From Burkholderiales bacterium (GTDB taxonomy: Bacteria > Pseudomonadota > Gammaproteobacteria > Burkholderiales > Burkholderiaceae_C), in contig JAGWTJ010000009.1 of the NCBI GenBank assembly GCA_028869005.1, positions 1 to 33,254 on the forward strand: DNA of 33,254 bases, written 5' to 3'. Made by a program: the position numbers and the translations under genes. Within the stretch, counting starts at the first letter, position 1; every line of letters starts with the position of its first letter. This document shows, in pieces, positions 26,322 to 33,254 of this stretch. A model generated the notes under the pieces. It had not been told where the DNA came from. It did no database searches and saw nothing but the letters and a program-made list of their open reading frames with translations.

Positions 26322-27892
26322 GCGTCCTTCTTCGCGGCGGCCGCGGGCCGAAGCAGGCTCGTGCAGCCGGCGCGCTCGGCCGCGTCGACCTTGGCGCACA
26401 CGCCGTCGAGCTGTGTCTGCAGGCGTCGCATCACCGCGGCATGCCGGCCCTCGCCGCTCCAGCCGGCCAGCTTGCTGCCGGCGCGTGCCAGCGCGCGCGC
26501 GCTGCGGCCGTCGAAGGCCGCGCTGTCGGCGCCGGCCTCGCGCAGCAGTTGCGAGGCGACCTTCTCGATGCGCACCGCGTCCTTGGGCGCCAGCTCGATC
26601 AGCGCCGCCAGATAGCCCGCGCCCCACTGCAGCCGCGTCGCCGGGCCCTGGCTCTTGTCGAAGGCCTCGCCGTACCAGCGCAGCGCCTCGTCGTTGCGAC
26701 CGAGCTTGCGCGCGTTGCTGCCGAGCTGGCTCATCAGGTAGTAGGGCGAGTGACTCCTGGCCAGATTGCCCTCGAGCAGCGCGTTGCTCTCGCTCCACAG
26801 CCCGGCGCGGCCGAGCGCGTAGGCGGCGGCGGTGATGACGGCCTGGCGCTCGTAGCCGTCGACGATCTCGCGGTCGGCGCCGGCCGCGAAGGCGCGCACA
26901 TCGGCCAGCAGCGGCGCGGGCAACTTCGGGCGCAAGGCGTCGTGGTCCGGGTCGGCCAGGCGCGCGAGCTGGATGCGCGCGATCAGCGCGCCCAGCCGAT
27001 CGGCGCGCGACAGCGTGGCATCGGCCTCGAGGCGCTTCATCGCCGCGTCGTAGCTCGCCAGCAGCGCCGCGCGGCGCGGCGAGAGCTCGTCTTCGAGCGC
27101 CTGCACGATCTCGGGCGCGCCGTTGGTCAGCACGTCCATCATCGAGCGCGCCGTCGCGGGGTCGGCCAGCACGCGCTGCGCGCGCTGGCGCAGCGCGTCG
27201 TCGGCCTTGACGCCCTTGCCGTCGTCGCTGGCGGCCAGCGCGCGCAGCCACAGCCGCGTCGTCGTCTCGGCGTCACCGGCACCGGCGCTGGCGGCGGCCA
27301 GCCGCGCCAGCAGGGCCGGCACCTCGTCCTTGGGTACGAGCTGGCCCTCGTCCGTCTCCCACGAGTAGAAAGCCAGCATGCGCCAGTCGGCCGCCGCGAG
27401 CGGCTTGCTGCCGAGCGCATCGGCCAGCACCGCCTTGATCGGCCGCCCGCCGGCCAGCCCTTGCTGCAGCAGCGCCAGCACCTGCGGCGCGTCCGCCTCG
27501 CCCGGCAGCCGCGTGATCTCCTGCCCATCGGCGCTGAACAGCACCACCGTCGGGTAGCCGCTCACCTTGAAGCGCTGGCCGAGCTTTTGCGCGCCAGGGC
27601 GGTCGCCATCGACGTGCACGGCGACGAAGCCCTTGGACAACTCGGCGAAGTCCTGCCGGTTGAACAGCGTCGCCTTGAGCTGGTTGCACGGCGGGCACCA
27701 GGTGGCGCCCCAGTACAGCAGCACCGGCTTCTTGTCGGCGCGGGCGCGGGTGAAGGCGCGCTCGATGTCGGCGTCGGCTGCCGCCGCCTGCCAGGCGACG
27801 TTGGTGGAGGGCGCAGACGGTGCCGCCCAAGTCGCCGGTGAGACCGAGGCGGCCGCCAAGCCGAGCAGGATTGCGCTAAGCGTTGCTTTCAC
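26318..27892 (-). CDS. Exported thioredoxin-like protein with TPR-like C-terminus
   Basis: The 524-residue product has a signal peptide (KATLSAILLGLAAASVSPATWAA) and then a thioredoxin domain with the CXXC motif WCPPC (Cys66, Cys69) and the cis-proline segment VSGYPTVVLF. The remaining 350 residues are helical and alanine-rich, with repeat-like segments near the end (GRNDEALRWYGEAFDKSQGPATRLQWGAGYL). It should act in the periplasm as a disulfide reductase/isomerase or redox chaperone. Start is GTG at 27892 with GAGGAC six bases upstream. It is cotranscribed with yejABEF, by overlap with yejA. Confidence 0.87.
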   Translation of the reverse strand: MKATLSAILLGLAAASVSPATWAAPSAPSTNVAWQAAAADADIERAFTRARADKKPVLLYWGATWCPPCNQLKATLFNRQDFAELSKGFVAVHVDGDRPGAQKLGQRFKVSGYPTVVLFSADGQEITRLPGEADAPQVLALLQQGLAGGRPIKAVLADALGSKPLAAADWRMLAFYSWETDEGQLVPKDEVPALLARLAAASAGAGDAETTTRLWLRALAASDDGKGVKADDALRQRAQRVLADPATARSMMDVLTNGAPEIVQALEDELSPRRAALLASYDAAMKRLEADATLSRADRLGALIARIQLARLADPDHDALRPKLPAPLLADVRAFAAGADREIVDGYERQAVITAAAYALGRAGLWSESNALLEGNLARSHSPYYLMSQLGSNARKLGRNDEALRWYGEAFDKSQGPATRLQWGAGYLAALIELAPKDAVRIEKVASQLLREAGADSAAFDGRSARALARAGSKLAGWSGEGRHAAVMRRLQTQLDGVCAKVDAAERAGCTSLLRPAAAAKKDA

Positions 27893-28120
27893 GGCGTCCT
27901 CATGGGTTGCTTGCCGCCACCCGGTTCGCGGGGGTGCCGCCGGCACGGCGCCGTGGGCGCGGGTCTGCAGCGAGCGCCGATTGTGCGCGATGGTGTCAAT
28001 TTCGTCGGCTTCCGGGCGCCTTCCTGCGCTGGGGATTCCCCGCACCGGTGGGTTCGCCGCTCACAATTACAGCTTGTAACGCCGCGTGACATGGTCGTGG
28101 CACGTGAGAGGACCCTGCCC
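27893..28120. other. Divergent intergenic region (thioredoxin-like / prsT-like)
   Basis: The 228 bases hold the leftward promoter of the thioredoxin-yej operon and the rightward promoter of the PrsT-like gene. A small palindrome at 28067-28079 is listed separately. I see no perfect sigma-54 or sigma-70 promoter. Confidence 0.4.
28067..28079. promoter_or_regulatory. Small palindrome TTACA-GCT-TGTAA upstream of the PrsT-like gene
   Basis: Five-base arms with a three-base centre lie in a locally less GC-rich stretch 41 bases ahead of the GTG start. It could be part of the promoter or an operator. It shares TTACAG with the inverted repeat upstream of the PEP-CTERM gene, which may be chance. Confidence 0.3.
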
Positions 28121-30928
28121 GTGACTCTGCGTCTATCCCTTCGTCCCATCCTGCTGGCATTGGCCGCAGCCCTGGCGATGTCGGCCACCCAGGCGCAAAG
28201 CAACGTCCAGCGCGCCGCCCAGTACTACGAATCGGCGCTGGCGCGCTTCGACAAGAAGGATCTCGCCGGCACCGTCATCGAGCTGAAGAACGCGCTGCGC
28301 TACGACCCCAAGTTCCTCCCTGTGCACGTGTTGATGGGCCAGGCGCTGCTGGCGCGAGGTCAGGCGGCGGCGGCCGAGATCTCGTTCAACGAGGCGCTCA
28401 GGCTCGGCGTGAACCGCTCCGAGGTCGTGGTGCCGCTGGCGCGCGCCATGGTCGCGCAAGGCAAGCAGGCGGAGGTCGTGGAGCCGCTGCGGCTCCCCAC
28501 CGACGGACTGCCGCCGGGCGTGCAGGCGCAACTGCTGCTGGTGAAGGCCGCCTCGTTCGGCGATCTCGGTGAGCCGCGCGCGGCCCTCAAGGCCGTCGAG
28601 CAGGCGCGCGGACTGGCGTCCTCGTCGGCCGACGGCTGGCTGGCTGAGGTTCCGCTGCGTCTGCGCGCCGGCCAGCTCAAGGAGGCGCAGGAGGCCCTCG
28701 ACCAGGCGCGCAAGCTCGAGCCCGCATCGGCGGCCTTGCAGCTGCAGTTCGCCTCCATCTTGCACCTGCAGGGCAACCTGACGGGCGCGCTCGACGCCTA
28801 CGGTAAGGCGCTGGCCACCGAGCCCGATCTCATCGACGCACGGGTGGCGCGCGCCGGCCTGCTCATCGACCTCAAGCGCGACGCCGAGGCCGCCAAGGAC
28901 GTAGCGATCCTGACCCGGAACGCGGCCATCGAGCCGCGCGGCTGGTACCTCGCCGCCGTTCTCGCAGCGCGCGAAGGCAAGAGCCAGGCCGTGCGCGACG
29001 CGTGCAAGCGGATTGCCGAGCTGCTCGACCCGGTGCCGATCGCAGTGATCCGCTACCGGCCGCAGTTGCTGATGCTCGGCGGGCAGGCTCACTACAGCCT
29101 GGGCGAGGTCGAGAAGGCCACGCCGTACTTCGAGTCCTTCCAACGTCTGCAGCCGGGCAGCCCGGCCGCCAAGATCCTCGCATCGATCTATCTTGCGCAG
29201 GGCAATCAGGGCCGCGCCATCGACACTCTCGAGACCTACCTGAGAACCGCAGCCAACGATTCGCAGGCTATGGCCCTGCTGGCCTCGGCCTACATGGCCC
29301 AGGGACGCAGCTCTCGTGCCGCCGACTTGATGCAGCGCGCCCTGCGCACGCACGGCGCGGCCGAGCTGTACACCGCCTACGGCATGAGCCTGCTGGGCAC
29401 CGGCCAGGCCGGGGACGCGGTCAAGCAGCTCGAGACCGCCTTTGCCAAGGACCCGGCGCAGGTGCAGGCCGGCGCGGCGCTGGTCGGCCTGTACCTGCGC
29501 GGTGGCCAGACGACCAAGGCCGTGAGCGTGGCCGAGGCCCTGCTAAAGCAGCAACCGAAGAACCCGAGCTTCATGAACCTGGCCGGGATGGCACGCGCGC
29601 AGGCGCGCGACTATGCCGCTGCGCGCTCGGCCTTCGGCCAGGCACTCAAGCTCGACCCCTCACTGCTTCAGGCACGCGTCAATCTGGCACGGGTGGAGAT
29701 CGCCTCGGGCGCCGCGGACCACGCCGCCGCGCTGCTCGACGAGGTGTCGAAGGCCGACCCGTTCAATACCGAGGCCATGTACGAGCAGGCCATGCTGGCC
29801 GACCGGCGCGGAAAGGCCGACGACGCGCTGCGCTGGCTGCAGCGTGCCTACGACGTTGGCGGCGCCAAGGACTTGCGCGGCAGCTTGGCGCTCGTGGACT
29901 ACCAGCTGCGATCGGGCAAGTACGCCGATGCCCTGAAGGCGGCCAAGAGCCTGGCCGCCTCCGCACCCGACAGCTTGCCGGTGCTGCTGGCGCTGGCCCG
30001 CGTGCAACTGGCAAACGGCGACCCTGCCGGAGCCCGCACCAGCCTCACTACCGCGGGCCGGCTGGCCCCCTACGAGGCTCCCGTCCACGTCGAGATCGCA
30101 CTGCTGCAGCTGGCCGCCGCCGACTTGACCGGCGCCGCCTACAGCTTGGACAAGGCGCTCACCGCCAAGCCCGACGACCTGCGCGCTCAGGTGCTGATGA
30201 CCGAGGTCGAGATGCGCCAGGGTCAGCTCGACAAGGCGGAGAGCCGCGCCTTGCAGGTCGTGCGGCGCGAACCGAAGCTGGCCATCGGCTCGAGCCTGCA
30301 GGGCGACATCGCGCTGGCGCGCAAACATCCGGAACGGGCCCTGGAGATGTACCGCAAGGCGTTCCAGCTCGAGCCGTCGTCCGACACCGCGGGGCGCCTT
30401 TTTCGGACGCAGGCGCTCGTCGATCCGAAGGGCGCCAAGGCGATGGCCCAGCAGTGGCTGGCCAAGGCGCCCAAGGACGGCGCAGTGAGGCGCCAGTACG
30501 CGGAGTTCCTCGTTCGCAGCGGCGACATGGGCGGTGCACGTGCCGAGTACGAGCACTTGCGCCTGCTCGTGCCCAAGGATGCCGAGGTGCTCAACGACCT
30601 GGCCAATGTGCTGGCGCGCGTGGGCGATCCGCAGGCCGGCCCGATCGCCGAGCAGGCACTGGCCCTGGCCCCGACCAACGTGACCATTGCCGACACCGCG
30701 GGCTGGATCGCATTCCAGGCCGGCAGGACCGACCGTGCCATCCAGTTGCTGCGCGACGCGCGCCTGCGTGACCCGGAAAATCCCGTCGTCCGCTATCACC
30801 TGGCAGCCGCACTGGCCAAGCTGGGGCGACCGGCCGAAGCGCGCGAAGAAGTGACCGCGGCCCTGAATTCCAAGCTGGCGTTCGACGAGCGAGGGCCCGC
30901 CGAATCGCTGCTGCGTACCCTCAAGTGA
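28121..30928 (+). CDS. PrsT-like TPR-repeat protein of the PEP-CTERM system
   Basis: The 935-residue product starts with a signal peptide (TLRLSLRPILLALAAALAMSATQAQS) and is otherwise TPR-like repeats of about 34 residues across the whole length (for example AAQYYESALARFDKKDLAGTVIELKNALRYDP, which is a typical start of PEP-CTERM system TPR protein PrsT). PrsT is a periplasmic or envelope factor tied to exosortase and exopolysaccharide secretion. No lipobox cysteine is seen, unlike PrsT lipoproteins. GTG at 28121 has AGAGGA eight bases upstream; an in-frame ATG at 28091 would add ten residues. The gene stands alone next to a PEP-CTERM protein gene. Confidence 0.85.
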   Translation: MTLRLSLRPILLALAAALAMSATQAQSNVQRAAQYYESALARFDKKDLAGTVIELKNALRYDPKFLPVHVLMGQALLARGQAAAAEISFNEALRLGVNRSEVVVPLARAMVAQGKQAEVVEPLRLPTDGLPPGVQAQLLLVKAASFGDLGEPRAALKAVEQARGLASSSADGWLAEVPLRLRAGQLKEAQEALDQARKLEPASAALQLQFASILHLQGNLTGALDAYGKALATEPDLIDARVARAGLLIDLKRDAEAAKDVAILTRNAAIEPRGWYLAAVLAAREGKSQAVRDACKRIAELLDPVPIAVIRYRPQLLMLGGQAHYSLGEVEKATPYFESFQRLQPGSPAAKILASIYLAQGNQGRAIDTLETYLRTAANDSQAMALLASAYMAQGRSSRAADLMQRALRTHGAAELYTAYGMSLLGTGQAGDAVKQLETAFAKDPAQVQAGAALVGLYLRGGQTTKAVSVAEALLKQQPKNPSFMNLAGMARAQARDYAAARSAFGQALKLDPSLLQARVNLARVEIASGAADHAAALLDEVSKADPFNTEAMYEQAMLADRRGKADDALRWLQRAYDVGGAKDLRGSLALVDYQLRSGKYADALKAAKSLAASAPDSLPVLLALARVQLANGDPAGARTSLTTAGRLAPYEAPVHVEIALLQLAAADLTGAAYSLDKALTAKPDDLRAQVLMTEVEMRQGQLDKAESRALQVVRREPKLAIGSSLQGDIALARKHPERALEMYRKAFQLEPSSDTAGRLFRTQALVDPKGAKAMAQQWLAKAPKDGAVRRQYAEFLVRSGDMGGARAEYEHLRLLVPKDAEVLNDLANVLARVGDPQAGPIAEQALALAPTNVTIADTAGWIAFQAGRTDRAIQLLRDARLRDPENPVVRYHLAAALAKLGRPAEAREEVTAALNSKLAFDERGPAESLLRTLK

Positions 30929-30944
30929 GGGGTCAATCAGTGCA

Positions 30945-30968
30945 GTAAAGTGCGTCGAACGGCTTTAC
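30945..30968. promoter_or_regulatory. Inverted repeat GTAAAG-N12-CTTTAC, possible activator site
   Basis: Six-base perfect arms lie 65 bases upstream of the -24 element of the sigma-54 promoter. This is the distance at which enhancer-binding activators such as PrsR-type regulators commonly sit. The role is inferred from position. Confidence 0.4.
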
Positions 30969-31033
30969 AGTTGGTTTCCAGCGCCGCCCGACGATCCACA
31001 CAAAGTCGTTGATTCAAAAGAAGTTCGCGGTCG

Positions 31034-31048
31034 TGGCACAGCGCTTGC
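31034..31048 (+). promoter_or_regulatory. Sigma-54 (RpoN) promoter of the PEP-CTERM gene
   Basis: TGGCAC at 31034-31039, a five-base spacer and TTGC at 31045-31048 match the -24/-12 consensus TGGCAC-N5-TTGC exactly. Transcription would start near 31060 and give a leader of about 45 bases. PEP-CTERM genes in related bacteria are known to be controlled by RpoN with PrsK/PrsR. Confidence 0.75.
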
Positions 31049-31106
31049 GCCAGGTTGGTCATCGAGTATTTCGCGGGCTCGCCTCGCGAGTTCAATTGGG
31101 GTCGAC

Positions 31107-31967
31107 ATGAATAAGCACGCTTTGAATTGCCTAGGCGCCCTGGTCCTAGGATTGGGGGTAGCGTCCGGCGCGCATGCCAATTGGACTTTCACGGGCACGG
31201 GCACGATTTCCGATTCGAACGCGACCGGCATCACCGTCTCGACGAGCGGCGCTTACGCGGCCAACGGCGGCACGTACACCACTACTTGTAATAACAAGAC
31301 GATCTCGGGCACGGGGTACTCGGCCTGTGGCGGATCCGGCTTCGCGTCCGGGGCCAAATGGACGGTCGGCGCGTCGTCGAACCTGGTGGCTTACTCGGGC
31401 GGGCTGGGGATGTCGTCCGACAGCTTGGGCTCGACTGCGCCAAATCACGCCCTTGACAACGGGCCCTCGACGACCCTGGATGGCAATAGCTTCGTCAATG
31501 GCGTCGGTAACACCGAGTCGATCCTGCTGAGCTTCAGCAGCAGCATCGTGCTGAAGAGCATCGGCCTAGGCTACATCGCCAACGACGCCGACATCTCGTT
31601 GTTCCGCTACACCGGCTCGGGCGCGCCGACGATCAACGGCACGGGCGCCACGCTGGCGCAAATGACGACTGCTGGTTGGTCGCTGGTTGGCAACTACGGC
31701 GATCTCGCCCAGGACACGTCATCGCCATACAACTCCGTCAACGCCAGCGGTCTGGCCTCGAGTTATTGGCTGATTTCGGCCTACAACAACAACTACGGCG
31801 CCGCCACCAGCGGCTCCGTCAACCAGGGCAACGACTACTTCAAGGTCTACGCTGTCGACGGCACGGCGGCGCCCGGTGGCAAGACGCCCGAGCCGGCTTC
31901 CTTCGCCCTCGTGGGTGTGGCGCTGGCCGGCGCCGGCATCGCCCGCCGTCGCGGCCGCCGCGCCTGA
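31107..31967 (+). CDS. PEP-CTERM exosortase-substrate surface protein (XDP1-like)
   Basis: The 286-residue protein has a signal peptide (residues 1-24, ALNCLGALVLGLGVASGAHA), a Ser/Thr/Gly/Asn-rich body and a C-terminal sorting signal: TPEPASF (Pro-Glu-Pro at 261-263), a membrane segment and the basic tail RRRGRRA. Such proteins are anchored, then cut by exosortase, and end up in the cell surface or matrix. The segment with LDNGPSTT...LLSFSSSIVLKSIGLGYIANDADISLFRYTG recalls the XDP1 family, but this is from memory. GGGG lies before the ATG. It has its own sigma-54 promoter and terminator. Confidence 0.9.
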   Translation: MNKHALNCLGALVLGLGVASGAHANWTFTGTGTISDSNATGITVSTSGAYAANGGTYTTTCNNKTISGTGYSACGGSGFASGAKWTVGASSNLVAYSGGLGMSSDSLGSTAPNHALDNGPSTTLDGNSFVNGVGNTESILLSFSSSIVLKSIGLGYIANDADISLFRYTGSGAPTINGTGATLAQMTTAGWSLVGNYGDLAQDTSSPYNSVNASGLASSYWLISAYNNNYGAATSGSVNQGNDYFKVYAVDGTAAPGGKTPEPASFALVGVALAGAGIARRRGRRA

Positions 31968-32000
31968 GCGCCTCGCCAAGCGGCCCGGGCCGCGACCTTG

Positions 32001-32026
32001 CAAACGCCCGACGAGTCGGGCGTTTG
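32001..32026 (+). terminator. Intrinsic terminator of the PEP-CTERM gene
   Basis: CAAACGCCCGA and TCGGGCGTTTG form perfect 11-base arms around a CGAG loop, starting 34 bases after the stop codon. The right arm ends in TTTG and TCGTTT follows, so RNA polymerase would meet short U-runs. Confidence 0.85.
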
Positions 32027-32081
32027 TCGTTTCAGGCTGCAGTGAAGTCCGCGGCGCCGCACGGCGGCGCCAAGTGTCCGC

Positions 32082-33254
32082 TCACACCCGCGTGCCCGCC
32101 TGCAGCAGTTCCGCCGCCCAACGCCAGGCCTTCTCGGCCTCCACCAGGGCCGCCTCGCTGCCGCCCAGCGACGCCGTGGCGGCGTCGAGTGCGGCCTGAT
32201 CGTCGCCTTCCAGCACATCGGCCAGCGCCAGATACACCTCCCAGGGGCCCTGGCGGTGCAGCAGTGCTTCGCGCGCCGCGTCAGGCAGGCGCAGCGGCTC
32301 GAGGGCGGCCGCCATCGGCGTGCGCAGCAGCAGGTCGAGCTGCGACAGCAGGCCGAGCGTGAACAGGGCCTCCGGCCGGTCGCGCCCGTTGCGGCGCGCC
32401 AGCGCCTCGAAGAGCCGACCGCGCGCCAGCGCGTGCTCCTGCAGCGCCGCCGCAGCGGGCCGCACGCTGGCTGCGCCCAGCAGCAGCACCGACAGCCAGC
32501 GCTGCAGTTCGGTGCGGCCGAGCAGCGTCACTGCGTCCTCGGCGGTGTCCACGCCGCGTGCCAACCCGATGGCCGGGCTGTTGGCGTAGCGCAGCAGCCG
32601 GTAGCTGAGCGCCACGTCGGCGCGCACGGCGTCGGCGATGACCGCGGTGTCGTGGTCCATCGCCAGGTGGTTCATCAGCTGGCAGATGCGGTGCGCGGCG
32701 GCGTCGAGCCGGCGCGGCGGCAGCGCCTCGCCGCGCGCGTCGAGCCGGCCGCCGGCCAGCGTGAAGCCTGCCTGCAGCACGCGCTCGACTTCGTCGATGC
32801 CGGTGAGCCCGGTGGCCACCAGGGGCACGCCGGGCAGCGCCTCGTGCCAGCGCTGGGCCGACAGCAGCAGCGTGTCGACGCCGCCCGCGGCCGCGCGCAG
32901 CACCACGAAATCGGGCCGTGCCAGCGCCGGCTCGGCGCCAGCCAGTTGCTTCGGAGGCCCGTCCGGCGCGCCGACCTGAGCGCCGCGCTCGCGCAGCGCC
33001 AGTACTGCCGCGGCTTCGGGCGGGGCGGCGCGCCAAGCCAGCATGACGCCGGTGCCGGCCGCCTGCCGCACGGCGGCGCGCTCGAGCAGGGGCCCGTCCA
33101 GCACGACGAGCGCGCGCCGACCGTCGCCGGCGGCCAGCCGCGCGGCGGCGACGAGCGCGGTGGCCTGGGCTGCCGCGGCGTCGTCGTGGCGGCCGATGAG
33201 GCGCGTCTCGAGGGCCGGCGGCCAGCGCAGCTCGAAGCCGGCCAGCTTGCCGCT
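32082..33254 (-). CDS. HDOD-domain signalling protein with degenerate EAL-like N-terminus (5' end outside window)
   Basis: The minus strand is open from the window edge to the stop at 32082, giving 390 residues without the true start. The C-terminal half is an HDOD domain: DAAAHRICQLMNHLAMDHDTAVIADAVRADVALSYRLLRYANSPAIGLARGVDTAEDAVTLLGRTELQRWLSVLLL. HDOD proteins act in signalling and regulation. The N-terminal part (GFELRWPP, later LVATGLTGIDEVERVLQAGF) resembles an EAL domain that has lost its catalytic glutamates and metal ligands, as in YuxH/CdgJ-type proteins. GTG at 33104 is only an internal codon. Confidence 0.82.
   Translation of the reverse strand, partial: SGKLAGFELRWPPALETRLIGRHDDAAAAQATALVAAARLAAGDGRRALVVLDGPLLERAAVRQAAGTGVMLAWRAAPPEAAAVLALRERGAQVGAPDGPPKQLAGAEPALARPDFVVLRAAAGGVDTLLLSAQRWHEALPGVPLVATGLTGIDEVERVLQAGFTLAGGRLDARGEALPPRRLDAAAHRICQLMNHLAMDHDTAVIADAVRADVALSYRLLRYANSPAIGLARGVDTAEDAVTLLGRTELQRWLSVLLLGAASVRPAAAALQEHALARGRLFEALARRNGRDRPEALFTLGLLSQLDLLLRTPMAAALEPLRLPDAAREALLHRQGPWEVYLALADVLEGDDQAALDAATASLGGSEAALVEAEKAWRWAAELLQAGTRV

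Larger units (their letters stand above)
30929..31106. other. Intergenic region ahead of the PEP-CTERM gene
   Basis: The 178 bases between the PrsT-like and PEP-CTERM genes hold the sigma-54 type promoter and an upstream inverted repeat, both listed separately. Confidence 0.5.

Noticed and set aside
23223-26615. A 1130-codon open frame on the plus strand
   Set aside because: Antisense to yejB and yejA; it arises from G/C-biased third positions in those genes.

Overview
The window is about 33 kb of very GC-rich chromosomal DNA with dense coding, many overlapping start/stop codons (GTGA, TTGA) and G/C-ending codons. Gene content (mnmG-rsmG-parA with a nearby parB, a yejABEF operon, PEP-CTERM/PrsT genes, an RsaM-like protein beside a LuxR regulator) points to a betaproteobacterium of the order Burkholderiales, perhaps of the Rubrivivax/Leptothrix type. 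This assignment is inferred from gene families and order only.

Layout. 1-1565 (-): 3'-truncated prkA with hairpins in its leader. 1945-3129 (+): an MFS transporter. 3160-10060 is a chromosome-maintenance region: parB and a small membrane protein (-), argC (+), then a GNAT acetyltransferase, parA, rsmG and mnmG (all -). Two near-consensus parS palindromes lie inside rsmG and mnmG. argC on the opposite strand, together with the GNAT and membrane-protein genes, separates parA from parB. A DUF2892 membrane protein follows at 10450 (+).

10707-15812 is the most interesting section. A LuxR-type receptor and a divergent RsaM/DUF4902-like gene are followed on the minus strand by a 64-codon gene. Its product has a double-glycine leader and a 21-residue core with two SPKGGW hexapeptides. 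Next come an HlyD-type adaptor and a C39-peptidase ABC exporter. Two similar CT-N12-AG (lux-box-like) sequences lie upstream of the peptide gene and between luxR and the divergent gene. I read this as a quorum-sensing-controlled system that makes, trims and exports a small peptide. No luxI is visible.

15854-19767 (-) is a four-gene operon: a cysteine-less glutaredoxin-like protein, a secreted S33-type hydrolase, and a NatA/NatB-like ABC pair. A beta-class GST gene stands divergently at 19919 (+). 20549-27892 (-) is an operon for a periplasmic thioredoxin-like protein and a YejABEF peptide importer. 28121-30928 (+) encodes a PrsT-like TPR protein. 31107-31967 (+) encodes a PEP-CTERM surface protein behind a sigma-54 type promoter and ahead of a clear terminator. 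The window ends inside an HDOD-domain signalling gene (-). I saw no rRNA, tRNA, insertion sequence or CRISPR array.
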